A stretch of 64,000 nt of DNA from Homoserinibacter sp. GY 40078 (GCF_008017545.1 NZ_VRTZ01000002.1:806001-870000), one strand, 5' to 3'; counted from the stretch's first letter, positions 7,540 to 16,040 are shown. A program made the numbers and translations. The notes: generated by a model not told the origin, from the letters alone.

Positions 7540-8373
7540 ATGACGACGACGAGCGACGGGTCTCCCCGGCAGCCGCATCCGTTCCGCTTCGGGATCGTCG
7601 CCCCGCTCCTGTCCGACGTCTCCAGCTGGCGCGACCAGGCGCGCCGGATCGCCGACCACGGCTACTCGACCCTGTTGATGCCCGATTTCCCACAGCTGCA
7701 ACCGGTGCCCGCCGCGACGCTCATGATCGCCGCCGAGAGCGCCGGGATACGGGTGGGCACCTGGGTCTACGCCGCTCCCTTCCGCGCTCCCTGGCTCACC
7801 GCCTGGGAGGCGCACTCTATGACGACGCTCACCGAGGGTCGCTTCGAGATGGGAATCGGCGCGGGTCGCCCGGGGATCGAGGACGAACTGCGCGACCGCG
7901 GGCTGCCCGTGCCGACGGCGTCGGAGCGTCGACGGAACATCCGCGACACGATCGGGGAACTGCGGCGCCTCGACGGCGAGCGGCGCACCCCGGTAGCGAT
8001 GGCCGTCATCGGACCAAGGGCGCAGGAGCTCGCTGCAGAGGTCGCGGACATCGTCACCTTCGCGATGCTCCCGAGTGAGTCCCGAGCCGACGTCGTCACG
8101 AGGATTCGCCGCTTCCGCAACTCCCGCGATCTTGAGCTCTCGATGCACGTGCCGGTCGTCGGCAATGCCGTCTCGCCGTTCATGGCGCCACCCGACACCG
8201 ACATCGCGGCTCTGCGCGCCGCCGACTCGCTCGCCTACCTGCCGCCAGACCCCGCCGCGGCCGCCGACGAGCTGCGTCGGCGTCGAGAGGAAACCGGCGT
8301 CTCCTATGTAGCCTTCGGCGCGAACGTCGCGGATTCCTTCGCCCCGCTCGTCGCGGAGCTCTCCGGCACCTAA
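7540..8373 (+). CDS. LLM-class flavin/F420-dependent oxidoreductase
   Basis: 277 residues. The pattern of a luciferase-like TIM barrel is clear: HPFRFGIVAPLL at the start, ADHGYSTLLMPDF, GTWVYAAPFRAPW, LTEGRFEMGIGAGRPG and a final VSYVAFGANVADSFAPLVAEL. Such enzymes use FMNH2 or reduced F420. The sequence alone does not decide which, and the substrate is unknown. I chose the ATG at 7540, not an upstream in-frame start, because homology-like sequence begins there and a TACCAT box sits six bases upstream. Confidence 0.85.
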   Translation: MTTTSDGSPRQPHPFRFGIVAPLLSDVSSWRDQARRIADHGYSTLLMPDFPQLQPVPAATLMIAAESAGIRVGTWVYAAPFRAPWLTAWEAHSMTTLTEGRFEMGIGAGRPGIEDELRDRGLPVPTASERRRNIRDTIGELRRLDGERRTPVAMAVIGPRAQELAAEVADIVTFAMLPSESRADVVTRIRRFRNSRDLELSMHVPVVGNAVSPFMAPPDTDIAALRAADSLAYLPPDPAAAADELRRRREETGVSYVAFGANVADSFAPLVAELSGT

Positions 8374-8458
8374 CCCACTCGGCTCCCCCGCTCCCCACTC
8401 CACTCAAGAGCTCGGCAGCGTCAAAGGACGCTACCGCTGCTCGGCGACCGCCCTGCGG

Positions 8459-8674
8459 TCACCAGTCGCGCGGACCCTGTACCCGATCCCCCATCGCTCG
8501 CGACGCGCGCGTCGGCCTCGGGTGGTGATACTCGTACAGGCCGCGCCGCACGGCGCGCCAGATGATCGTGTACGTGAGCCAGATGCCGAGGATGACAACG
8601 CCCGCACACACCACGAGGTAAATGACGAGGAACGTAACGCCCGCACCGAGAACGCTCGAGAAGTCTGGATACAT
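8459..8674 (-). CDS. Small membrane protein
   Basis: 71 residues. One long hydrophobic region (residues ~8-40: VTFLVIYLVVCAGVVILGIWLTYTIIW) could form one or two helices. A short basic tail (EYHHPRPTRASRAMGDRV) follows. There are no recognisable motifs. It is divergent from the DUF4190 protein gene, with 97 bases between. The function is unknown. Confidence 0.6.
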   Translation of the reverse strand: MYPDFSSVLGAGVTFLVIYLVVCAGVVILGIWLTYTIIWRAVRRGLYEYHHPRPTRASRAMGDRVQGPRDW

Positions 8675-8735
8675 CCCGCCAGCATGGCGCTGAACGGGAG
8701 TGCCGGCTCACCCCAATGCGGGGGTTCCCGCGTCG

Positions 8736-8741
8736 TAGAGT
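8736..8741 (+). promoter_or_regulatory. Candidate -10 element (TAGAGT) of the DUF4190 gene
   Basis: TAGAGT lies 30 bases before the ATG at 8772. Unlike most units here, this transcript would carry a short leader that includes a Shine-Dalgarno sequence (AGGAG, 8761-8765). Confidence 0.35.
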
Positions 8742-8771
8742 GGGCACACCATCCACGTGAAGGAGCGTGCC

Positions 8772-9050
8772 ATGTCCGACTCCCCCGCCCCCTACGCGGC
8801 CCCCTCCCCTGCCCCGCACACCAATGGGCTCGCGATCACCTCGTTCGTGCTGGGTATTCTGGGCTTCGCGCTGATCCCGGTGATCCTCGGTCACATCGCA
8901 CTCAGCCAGATCCGCACGCGCGGAGACGGCGGCAAGGTCTTCGCGATCATCGGACTGGTGCTCGGCTATCTGGGCCTCGTCTGGTGGATCATCTTCCTCG
9001 TCTTCATCCTGCCGCTGCTGTTCATCGGCGCTGCCTCGTCCCTGGGCTGA
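8772..9050 (+). CDS. DUF4190 domain membrane protein
   Basis: 92 residues. The Pro-rich N terminus (SDSPAPYAAPSPAPH) is followed by NGLAITSFVLGILGFALIPVILGHIALSQI, a Gly-rich turn (GDGGKVFAIIGLVLGYLG) and a second membrane region. This is the DUF4190 arrangement of two hydrophobic segments around a conserved GHIALSQI. The ATG at 8772 is fixed by AGGAG six bases upstream, in preference to the GTG at 8757. The role is unknown; relatives are small envelope proteins. Confidence 0.8.
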   Translation: MSDSPAPYAAPSPAPHTNGLAITSFVLGILGFALIPVILGHIALSQIRTRGDGGKVFAIIGLVLGYLGLVWWIIFLVFILPLLFIGAASSLG

Positions 9051-9124
9051 CACGGACCTTACGAAGCGGTGACAGCGGACGGATTCCGCACCCCCGCCTC
9101 CTCGAGGGCCGTGAGACTGAGCCT

Positions 9125-9943
9125 GTGGTCGCATCGCATGCTCCCGTCGCCGTCATCGGCGGCTCAGGCCTCTACGCACTCTTCGAGGGTCCGAACACGC
9201 GCAGCGAAATGGTCGCGACCCCGTACGGCACCGTCGAACTGACACGCGGAGAGCTCTCGGGGAGGCCGGTCGTGTTCCTCCCCCGGCACGGACGCGATCA
9301 CTCCGTCCCGCCGCACCGCATCAACGCCCGCGCCAACATCTGGGCGCTCGCGACGGTCGGCGCCCGCGCGATCATCTCGACCGCCGCGGTCGGGGCGATC
9401 GCCACCTCGCACCCCGTCGGCTCCCTGAGCCTCGTCGACCAGTACATCGATCGCACGCACGGACGCGCCGACACCTTCTACGACGAGGACTCCGTGCAGC
9501 ACCTGGGGTCCGCGGATCCGTTCTGCACGACTCTGCACACCATCGCCGCCGAGGCGCTCGCCACGGATATCCGCACCGGCGAGGTGATCGACGGCGGTAC
9601 CGTCGTGGTGATCCAGGGGCCACGGTTCTCCACCCGCGCCGAGTCGGAATGGTTCCGCGCGGCCGGTGCTCACCTCGTGAACATGACCCTGTACCCCGAG
9701 GTACCGCTCGCGGCCGAACTCGGCATCGGCACCGTCGCACTGGCGTTCGCCACCGACAACGACGCGACCCCCAGCGCCGAACCTGTGACCGCCGAGCTCG
9801 TGTTCGCTCGCCTCGCCGCAGCCAGACCCCGGATCATCGCGGCCATCGAGCGCATCGCCCGGGCGATCCCCGAGGACTATGCGATGGCCGAGCTCATCGA
9901 TGCGGAGGCCGTCGCTGCCGTGCTGGCGAGGCCCACCCGATGA
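9125..9943 (+). CDS. mtnP: S-methyl-5'-thioadenosine phosphorylase-like nucleoside phosphorylase
   Basis: 272 residues with GTG start. The sequence IGGSGLY near the N terminus (phosphate loop), FLPRHGRDHSVPPHRINARAN, QGPRFSTRAESEWFR and VNMTLYPEVPLAAELGI are hallmarks of the MTA/purine nucleoside phosphorylase family. The enzyme splits MTA (or a related 5'-deoxy-nucleoside) with phosphate to adenine and a 5-substituted ribose-1-phosphate. The C-terminal substrate loop reads FATDND rather than the ATDYD-type motif of typical MTA phosphorylases, so the exact substrate is open. Its stop overlaps the next start (ATGA, 9940-9943). It heads a four-gene coupled run. Confidence 0.85.
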   Translation: MVASHAPVAVIGGSGLYALFEGPNTRSEMVATPYGTVELTRGELSGRPVVFLPRHGRDHSVPPHRINARANIWALATVGARAIISTAAVGAIATSHPVGSLSLVDQYIDRTHGRADTFYDEDSVQHLGSADPFCTTLHTIAAEALATDIRTGEVIDGGTVVVIQGPRFSTRAESEWFRAAGAHLVNMTLYPEVPLAAELGIGTVALAFATDNDATPSAEPVTAELVFARLAAARPRIIAAIERIARAIPEDYAMAELIDAEAVAAVLARPTR

Positions 9944-10992
9944 GGCTCCTCGTCACGGGTGGAGCCGGCTTCATCGGCTCCGCCGTCGTACGAGCCGCCC
10001 GCACCGCCGGGTGGGAGGTGCGCGTACTGGACTCGCTGCGGGCCGACGTGCACGGCGACCCCGCTCCTCCGGCCGACGTCGACTTCGTGCAGGGCGACGT
10101 GCGCGACCCGCACGCGCTCGAGCGTGCGCTCGCCGACGTGGATGCCGTTTCGCATCAGGCCGCGAAGGTCGGGCTCGGCGTCGACTTCGCTGATGCGCCC
10201 GACTACGTCGCGTCCAATGATCTCGGGACGGCGGTGCTACTCGCTGCGATGACCCGCCGGGAGATCGGCCGACTCGTTCTCGCGAGCTCGATGGTCGTCT
10301 ACGGCGAGGGGGCGTATCGAGGGGGCGACGGTCGCCCATCGCGGCCGGCGCCCCGCCGCATCGACGATCTCGCCGCGGGCCGATTCGACCCCGTCGATGC
10401 CGACGGCACGCCCCTGCAGCCCGCGATGATCCACGAGGACGACGCCCTCGATCCGCGCAATGTCTACGCCGCCTCGAAACTCGCCCAAGAGAACCTCGCC
10501 TCGGCGTGGGCGCGCGCGACAGGCGGCAGCGCGGTCGCGCTCCGCTACCACAACGTCTACGGGCCCGGCATGCCTCAGAACACCCCCTACGCGGGCGTCG
10601 CGTCCCTGTTCCGGTCTGCCATCGAGCGAGGCGAGCGTCCTCGCGTGTTCGAGGACGGCGCGCAACGTCGGGACTTCGTCCATGTCGCCGACGTCGCCTC
10701 CGCGAATGCGGCCGCACTCGGCCACACAGCGTCGATGGAGAGCGGAGTCTTTCGCGCCTACAACGTCGGCAGCGGCGAGGTGCACACGATCGGCGAGCTC
10801 GCCGCGTCCCTCAGCCGCCATGCGGGTGGCGATGCGCCCGTCGTCACGGGCGAGTACCGGCTCGGCGACGTGAGGCACATCACCGCATCCTCGGAACGGA
10901 TCCGCAGGGAACTCGGATGGCGCCCCTCCGTCTCATTCGACGAGGGCGTCGGCGAGTTCGCATCCGCACCCCTTCGGGCGGCCGTGCGATGA
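9940..10992 (+). CDS. NAD-dependent sugar epimerase/dehydratase
   Basis: 350 residues. The extended-SDR signature is complete: TGGAGFIG (residues ~6-13, NAD binding), a Ser-Ser pair in LASSMVVYGEG and the catalytic Tyr-x3-Lys in NVYAASKLAQE. ALRYHNVYGPG and RDFVHVADVA are typical of nucleotide-sugar epimerases. It probably acts on a nucleotide-activated sugar; which one cannot be told. Starts and stops overlap by four bases with both neighbours, so translational coupling with the phosphorylase and glycosyltransferase is likely. Confidence 0.9.
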   Translation: MRLLVTGGAGFIGSAVVRAARTAGWEVRVLDSLRADVHGDPAPPADVDFVQGDVRDPHALERALADVDAVSHQAAKVGLGVDFADAPDYVASNDLGTAVLLAAMTRREIGRLVLASSMVVYGEGAYRGGDGRPSRPAPRRIDDLAAGRFDPVDADGTPLQPAMIHEDDALDPRNVYAASKLAQENLASAWARATGGSAVALRYHNVYGPGMPQNTPYAGVASLFRSAIERGERPRVFEDGAQRRDFVHVADVASANAAALGHTASMESGVFRAYNVGSGEVHTIGELAASLSRHAGGDAPVVTGEYRLGDVRHITASSERIRRELGWRPSVSFDEGVGEFASAPLRAAVR

Positions 10993-11642
10993 CCCACGTC
11001 GATGTGGTGCTCCCCTGCCTCGACGAAGCGGGCGCGCTCCCCTGGGTGCTCTCGCGCCTGCCCGAGGGATATCGCGCGATCATCGTCGACAACGGATCGA
11101 CCGACGGGTCGGGAGACGTGGCACGCGCGCACGGAGCGCTCGTCGTCGACGAACCACGCCGGGGATTCGGCTCGGCCGCCCACGCGGGGCTCCTCGCAGC
11201 GGAGGCCCCGATCGTCGCCTTCTGCGACGCCGACGCCTCCATGGACCCTGCCGACTTGCCCTCGCTCGTCGATCGTATCGCCGGAGGAGAACTCGACCTC
11301 GTGCTCGGGCGACGCCGCGCCGTCAGCCGAGGTGCGTGGCCCGTCCACGCACGGATCGCGAACCGGGCCCTCGCCCTGCTCATCCGGCGATCCACGGGAC
11401 TGCGCATTCACGACCTCGGGCCGATGCGCGCTGCGCGGCGCGACGCCCTCCTCGACCTCGACCTCCGCGATCGCCGAAGCGGCTATCCGCTCGAGATGGT
11501 GCTTCGCGGGCACGAGCAGGGGTGGCGGATCGCCGAGGTCGACATCCCCTACTCACAGCGCATCGGCAGATCGAAGGTCATCGGCACCGTACGAGGAACC
11601 GCCACGGCGATCACCGACATGTCCCGATTGCTCCGCGGATGA
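10989..11642 (+). CDS. Glycosyltransferase family 2
   Basis: 217 residues, about the catalytic domain only. The GT-A fold motifs are visible: VDVVLPCLDEAGALPWVL at the N terminus, IIVDNGSTDGSGDVA (nucleotide binding) and FCDADASMD (metal-binding DxD). The C-terminal YPLEMVLRG and EVDIPYSQRIGRSKV resemble dolichol/polyprenyl-phosphate-type GT2 enzymes. No membrane helix is present. It probably transfers a sugar from an NDP donor to a lipid carrier or small acceptor. It overlaps the epimerase stop (10989-10992) and the DUF2064 start (11639-11642) by four bases each. Confidence 0.88.
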   Translation: MTHVDVVLPCLDEAGALPWVLSRLPEGYRAIIVDNGSTDGSGDVARAHGALVVDEPRRGFGSAAHAGLLAAEAPIVAFCDADASMDPADLPSLVDRIAGGELDLVLGRRRAVSRGAWPVHARIANRALALLIRRSTGLRIHDLGPMRAARRDALLDLDLRDRRSGYPLEMVLRGHEQGWRIAEVDIPYSQRIGRSKVIGTVRGTATAITDMSRLLRG

Positions 11643-12274
11643 CCGCACTCGTGCTGATCGCGAAAGAGCCGCTCCCCGGTCGTGCGAAGACCCGTCTTCA
11701 TCCACCCCTCTCTCTCGATCAGGCGGCCGAGCTGGCGGCGGCCGCGATCGACGACACGATCGGCGCCCTCGCCGAGGTGCCCGCGACTCGTCGCATCCTG
11801 CTGTTCGACGGCGAGCGGACGCCCCCCTCGGCGCGGGACTACGAGACGATCCCGCAGGCCGACGGCGAGCTCGACGTCCGGCTCGCCGCGATGTTCGACT
11901 CGCTCGCGGAGCCCGCCGTGCTGATCGGGATGGACACCCCGCAGGTCTCCCCCACCCACCTCGCCGCACCCTTCGCGAGCTGGCCTGAGAACGTCGACGC
12001 CTGGTTCGGTCCCGCCGCCGACGGTGGATTCTGGGCGCTCGGCATGCGGGAGCCGGACGGAGACCTCATCCGTGGGGTGCCGATGTCACGATCCGACACG
12101 GGAGAGCATCAGCTGCGTCGCCTGACGGACGCGGGGCTGCGCGTCGGCGTGCTCGCAACGCTCACCGACGTCGACACCATCGCGGATGCCCGCGAGGTGG
12201 CACGGCAGGCCCCGGCGACGCGCTTCGCCGCGCTCCTCAGCTCGTTCCTCGGCTCCGACTCCCCCGGCGCCTGA
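11639..12274 (+). CDS. DUF2064 (TIGR04282-type) nucleotidyltransferase-like glycosyltransferase
   Basis: 211 residues. The segments AKEPLPGRAKTRL (phosphate-binding loop near the N terminus), IGMDTPQV and GPAADGGFWALGM define the DUF2064 family, which has a GT-A/MobA-like nucleotidyltransferase fold. Members often sit next to GT2 genes, and some are named for arsenosugar biosynthesis. No biochemical activity can be assigned from sequence. It ends a four-gene coupled run, and its last 38 bases overlap the convergent membrane-protein gene. Confidence 0.82.
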   Translation: MTALVLIAKEPLPGRAKTRLHPPLSLDQAAELAAAAIDDTIGALAEVPATRRILLFDGERTPPSARDYETIPQADGELDVRLAAMFDSLAEPAVLIGMDTPQVSPTHLAAPFASWPENVDAWFGPAADGGFWALGMREPDGDLIRGVPMSRSDTGEHQLRRLTDAGLRVGVLATLTDVDTIADAREVARQAPATRFAALLSSFLGSDSPGA

Positions 12275-12713
12275 GCAGCAGCGCGACGACGATCGCCGCG
12301 GCGGTCGCCGCGAGAATGCCCGCCAGCACGAGCAGCAGATTGCCGAGGTAGTCGAGAGGCAGGATCGTCGGATTGGCGGTGCCGATCGCCTGCTTGACGA
12401 TCTCGGGCACCACGAGAACTGTCACGATCACCGCGACGACGGCCGCCGCCTGCGCGATCGCGAGCACCACGAACGGAACGCGGTCGTCGATCCGCCGCAC
12501 GATCACGGTCGCGGCGAACAACACCATCGCCGCGACCCCGTCGTGCAGCACGAGCGCCCCGAGCAGCCAGGCGGCCACGCCCGGATAGTCACCCGGCCTG
12601 ACCTCCGTAAGGAACGCCCCGACCCCCGTGGCGAGCAGCAGCACCCCCACCCCGACCAGCACGGCCCGCCAGATCGCCATCCGCTCCGACACGACCACAC
12701 GCTCCGCCGCCAT
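12237..12713 (-). CDS. Four-helix membrane protein of the molybdoenzyme operon
   Basis: 158 residues. Hydrophobic segments lie at about residues 13-33, 44-70, 78-100 and 122-146 (IWRAVLVGVGVLLLATGVG, AAWLLGALVLHDGVAAMVLF, FVVLAIAQAAAVVAVIVTVL, GNLLLVLAGILAATAAAIVV). A basic C terminus follows. No cysteine or haem-ligand pattern is obvious. Its ATG overlaps the stop of the molybdopterin oxidoreductase gene (TGATG), so it is very likely co-translated with it. It may be a membrane partner of that enzyme. I recognise no named family. Confidence 0.7.
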   Translation of the reverse strand: MAAERVVVSERMAIWRAVLVGVGVLLLATGVGAFLTEVRPGDYPGVAAWLLGALVLHDGVAAMVLFAATVIVRRIDDRVPFVVLAIAQAAAVVAVIVTVLVVPEIVKQAIGTANPTILPLDYLGNLLLVLAGILAATAAAIVVALLLRRRGSRSRGTS

Positions 12714-14023
12714 CAGATCACCTCCAGGCGCGAGAGCCACTTCGTCTGCAGCACACCGGGCCTCGCAGGCGCGATGATCCGCGCCGGATACCCGTGATCG
12801 AGATCGAGCGTCTCGCCGTTCAGCTCGAGAGCCACGAGCGTGAGCTCGTCGCGCACGAACTCCGGCTGCATCTCGGTGACGGCGTAGATGCTGTGCTGCT
12901 GGAGGCTCGTGATGCGCACACCCGCTTCGGCCGTCGCACCCACGGCATCGACGAGATCGCGCAACCGCGGACCGCGCCACCACGCGTACTGGCTCCATCC
13001 CTCCACACAGGCGATGGGCAACCACGCGTCATACTGCGGCAGCATCGCGAGCTCGTCGTAGCTGAAGCTGCGGGATCGTTCGCCGTTCGACACCGTGAGC
13101 GTCCAGTCGGGCGCGGTAGCGGCTTCCTCGACTCCGGCAGCCTGGGCGGTGCGGTTGACCGGCACCGACTGGGGCCCCGTGTTGTTCTTGCGGGGCGCGA
13201 GCAGGTTCAACGGATCCAGGATGCGGAACGACTGCCCCGCGGTGAACGCCACGAGGACCCCGGCCGCGGCACCCACCGCTGCGAGGAAGCCGCGGCGGCT
13301 CACCTTCGCACGCCGGTCGGGTGGCTCGGGCGTCGGCTTCTCGTCGATCCAGGCGAAGATGCGCCCTGTCACCCCCGCATCCGGACGGATGCCCGTGCGT
13401 CGCTGCAACTCGTCCGGCGTCCCGAACGCCACGTCGGGGTCGGACGCCGACTCCCCCTCGCGCAGCGTCCCGTCATCCAGGTAGGCGTCACGGGCACGCC
13501 AGTAGCGGGCGATGATCGGCAGCTTGACGGCGATGTGGATCGCGAGCGAGCCGATCACCACGAACGACAGCGCGAAGTGCACGTGCCGGAACGAGAACGG
13601 GAACAGCGAATAGAACTGGTACGTGTTGAGCAGGCCGATCGTGATCTGCACGAGCGACGCGGCAACGAAGAGGGCGATCGACGCGCGCTCCACGACATGC
13701 CCGAACGAGCGCACCGGCGGGGTCTGGAACAGCTGCGGGAACACCGCGTAGAGCTTCGCGAACAGCAGCGGGAAGCAGATGATCCCAGCCGTGATGTGCG
13801 CTCCCTGACTCACCTGATACAGCCAGCTGGGGCGCGTGGGGAACGCCATCCAGGGCGCCGGGTCCTGCAGCAGGTGGCTGTAGATCCCCGTGGCGAAGCA
13901 CACGAGGAACGCAGCCGCCAGCAGCCGACCGACGACGACCGCCATGCGCGGCGTGCGCGACGGAGTCTGGAGTGCGTGCCGGAACTGGTGCAGCAGTCGT
14001 TGCAAACGCCAGGTCAGGTTCAC
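12713..14023 (-). CDS. Cytochrome b-like membrane domain fused to sulfite-oxidase-type molybdopterin oxidoreductase
   Basis: 436 residues with GTG start, GGAG seven bases upstream. Residues ~25-170 form a cytochrome b561-like helix bundle with several His (SHLLQ, GAHITAG, RHVHFAL, AIHIAVK) that could hold haem. At about 243 there is SRRGFLAAVGAAAGVLVAF, a twin-arginine-like segment followed by a further membrane helix. The C-terminal ~160 residues are the molybdopterin domain with the Mo-ligand Cys in IACVEGWSQYAWWRG and DHGYPARIIAPARPGVLQTKW. The whole looks like a MsrP (YedY) catalytic part joined to its YedZ-like membrane partner. The substrate is unknown. It sits in one operon with a two-component system. 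Confidence 0.88.
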   Translation of the reverse strand: MNLTWRLQRLLHQFRHALQTPSRTPRMAVVVGRLLAAAFLVCFATGIYSHLLQDPAPWMAFPTRPSWLYQVSQGAHITAGIICFPLLFAKLYAVFPQLFQTPPVRSFGHVVERASIALFVAASLVQITIGLLNTYQFYSLFPFSFRHVHFALSFVVIGSLAIHIAVKLPIIARYWRARDAYLDDGTLREGESASDPDVAFGTPDELQRRTGIRPDAGVTGRIFAWIDEKPTPEPPDRRAKVSRRGFLAAVGAAAGVLVAFTAGQSFRILDPLNLLAPRKNNTGPQSVPVNRTAQAAGVEEAATAPDWTLTVSNGERSRSFSYDELAMLPQYDAWLPIACVEGWSQYAWWRGPRLRDLVDAVGATAEAGVRITSLQQHSIYAVTEMQPEFVRDELTLVALELNGETLDLDHGYPARIIAPARPGVLQTKWLSRLEVI

Positions 14024-14035
14024 GAGTCGGCTCCG

Positions 14036-15190
14036 CTATGCGGCCACGGATGCGTGAGCGGGCAGGCGGACATCGAAGCGGCAGCCGCCGGGGACGTTCT
14101 GCACACTGATCTGGCCGAAGTGGGCCTCGACGATGCCATGAACGATTGCGAGTCCGAGACCCGCACCACCAGAGATGCCGTCGCGCTCCCCCGGTGCGCG
14201 CGACGGCGACGCGCGCCACCCCGCCTGGAAGATCTTCGACAGATCGCTCTCGGGAATCCCCCCTCCCTCGTCCTCGACGGTGAGGACGACGTGACCGTCG
14301 CCGTCGTGACAGGCCGAGACGGTGATCTCACTCCCCGCCGGCGAGTGCTGGATCGCATTGATCAGCAGGTTCCCGATCACCCGAGACAGCTCGCGCGGAT
14401 CACCCACGACCGTCAACTCGCCGCTGCTCGCCTCCCGCAGGCGGATCGAGCGCGCCTCCGCCACGGCACCGAGCTCGGCCACCACATCACTCACCAGGTC
14501 GTAGATCGAGACGGGCTCCATGCTGAGCGACAGCGTGCCCGACTGGATCTTCGACAGCTCGAAGAGATCGTCGACCATCGCCGAGAGGTGATCGACCTGC
14601 GCGCTCATCTGCCGATGGAACCGCGGCGGGTCGGCGGCGAGGCCGTCCTCGAGCGCCTCCGCCATCGCGCGGAGGCCCGCGAGCGGTGTGCGCAGGTCGT
14701 GCGCGATCCACGCCACCAACTCGCGACGCGATGCGTCGAGCGTCGCCACCTCGTCGCGCGCCTGAGCGAGTCGCAGGCTCGTGCTCGCGAGCTCGTCCGC
14801 GAGACCCGCGAGCTCGGCGCTCCGGGCCGGAGCCGAGGCGGCATCGAGACGCTCCCCCGCACCCAGCGCTCGGGCCATCGACCGCAGGCGTGCGCTGTTG
14901 CGGGTGAACGCGTGCCCGAGCACCGCCGCGACCACGATCGACACCGCGGCCGAGACACCCGCGATCCACCAGACGACGGTCAGATCGTGCACGGAGACGT
15001 ACATCGCCTGAGCGACGGCGGTGATGCCCGCGACGACCGACACGATCGAGGTCGCGACGACCACGAGCACCTGCACGAGCATCGACGAGCGCCGCGCGAC
15101 CCAGAGCACCACGAGGCCCAGGCCGCCGACGACGAGCGAGCAGACGAGCGAGATAGCCACCACGATGAGCAGATCGGAGAGCGGAAGCAT
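14036..15190 (-). CDS. Sensor histidine kinase
   Basis: 384 residues. Three membrane helices lie within the first ~100 residues (LLIVVAISLVCSLVVGGLGL, VLVVVATSIVSVVAGITAVA, VWWIAGVSAAVSIVVAAVLG) with little external loop, so sensing probably occurs in or near the membrane. HAMP-like and coiled sequence follows, then the H-box (ELVAWIAHDLRTPLAGL), N-box (VIGNLLINAIQHSP), and G-boxes (VEDEGGGIPESD, GAGLGLAIVHGIVEAH). It starts eight bases after the response regulator, with AAGGA as ribosome-binding site, and is followed by the molybdoenzyme gene 12 bases later. Confidence 0.92.
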   Translation of the reverse strand: MLPLSDLLIVVAISLVCSLVVGGLGLVVLWVARRSSMLVQVLVVVATSIVSVVAGITAVAQAMYVSVHDLTVVWWIAGVSAAVSIVVAAVLGHAFTRNSARLRSMARALGAGERLDAASAPARSAELAGLADELASTSLRLAQARDEVATLDASRRELVAWIAHDLRTPLAGLRAMAEALEDGLAADPPRFHRQMSAQVDHLSAMVDDLFELSKIQSGTLSLSMEPVSIYDLVSDVVAELGAVAEARSIRLREASSGELTVVGDPRELSRVIGNLLINAIQHSPAGSEITVSACHDGDGHVVLTVEDEGGGIPESDLSKIFQAGWRASPSRAPGERDGISGGAGLGLAIVHGIVEAHFGQISVQNVPGGCRFDVRLPAHASVAA

Positions 15191-15198
15191 GGGGATCC

Positions 15199-15918
15199 TT
15201 AGAGGTCGAGCCGGTAGCCGACGCCCCACACGGTCACGAGGGTCGTCGGGGAGGTGGGATCGTCTTCGATTTTCTCGCGCACCCTCCGCACCGTGACGGT
15301 CACGGTCGAGAGGTCGCCGAAGTCCCAGTGCCACACCGCGTGCAGCAGCTGCTCGCGGCTGAAGGCCTGTCGCGGATGCTTGAGCAGGAAGGCGAGCAGA
15401 TCGAACTCGCGCACCGAGAGCGCGAGTTCCCGTCCGTCGCGGCGGATGATCCGGGCCGCTGGATCGAGGGCGAACGGCCCTCGCTCGATCGCCGCCTCCG
15501 GCGTCAGCTCGGTGACACTGCGGCGCAGGATCGACTGCACGCGCAGCACGAGCTCGCGCGGCGAGAACGGCTTCGCCAGGTAGTCGTCCGCTCCCGCCTC
15601 AAGGCCGTCGATCCGGTCTTCGGTCGCCGACATCGCGGTCAGGAGGATGACGGGCACGGTCGAACTCGCCCGGATTCGGCGGCACACCTCCGCTCCATCG
15701 ATCCCGGGCAGCATCCGGTCGAGCACCACCAGATCGGGGCGCCTCGCGGCCACCGCCTCGAGGGCCGCGAATCCGTCGGTGGCGACCTCGACGAGGTACC
15801 CGGCCGACTCGAGGTAGGCGCTCGCCACCTCCAGCACGGTGGGGTCGTCTTCGACCACGAGCACGCGGCGGTCGCTCAGCTCACCACGGCGCGCGGGTGC
15901 GACGGCGGGGTACTCCAT
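15199..15918 (-). CDS. OmpR/PhoB-family response regulator
   Basis: 239 residues. The receiver domain (residues ~18-130) has acidic pair VVEDD, phospho-acceptor Asp in LVVLDRMLPGID, Thr in ILLTAMS and Lys in LAKPFSP. The winged-helix DNA-binding domain (~145-238) includes LSVREFDLLAFLLKHP and the recognition region TVTVTVRRVREKIEDD. It is first in an operon with its kinase and the molybdoenzyme, so it may control that enzyme. A TACTGT box ends five bases before the ATG; I prefer this start to a longer frame that has no family-like sequence. Confidence 0.93.
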   Translation of the reverse strand: MEYPAVAPARRGELSDRRVLVVEDDPTVLEVASAYLESAGYLVEVATDGFAALEAVAARRPDLVVLDRMLPGIDGAEVCRRIRASSTVPVILLTAMSATEDRIDGLEAGADDYLAKPFSPRELVLRVQSILRRSVTELTPEAAIERGPFALDPAARIIRRDGRELALSVREFDLLAFLLKHPRQAFSREQLLHAVWHWDFGDLSTVTVTVRRVREKIEDDPTSPTTLVTVWGVGYRLDL

Positions 15919-15923
15919 ACCTG

Positions 15924-15929
15924 ACAGTA
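15924..15929 (-). promoter_or_regulatory. Candidate -10 element (TACTGT) of the response-regulator operon
   Basis: Minus-strand TACTGT ends five bases before the ATG at 15918. It is about 100 bases from the divergent candidate promoter of the methyltransferase. Confidence 0.35.
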
Positions 15930-16028
15930 AAGACCTCTCCCCCGCGCCGAGGGCGGCCGATCGGCTCCGACGGCGCGACCGTCCGCATTTCGTAAGGTTC
16001 GGACGCCCCACCCGTCTGGCCCGATTCA

Positions 16029-16034
16029 TACAGT
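16029..16034 (+). promoter_or_regulatory. Candidate -10 element (TACAGT) of the methyltransferase gene
   Basis: TACAGT ends exactly six bases before the ATG at 16041. It supports that start over the internal ATG at 16071. Confidence 0.42.
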
Positions 16035-16040
16035 CGAGAA

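Noticed and set aside
9125-12274. Arsenosugar biosynthesis operon
   Set aside because: DUF2064 and GT2 families occur in that pathway, but neither ArsM nor the radical SAM protein ArsS is recognisable in the window.
12794-15202. An 802-codon plus-strand frame opposite the molybdoenzyme and kinase genes
   Set aside because: Composition is Arg/His-rich and non-globular; the minus-strand genes are complete and well supported.
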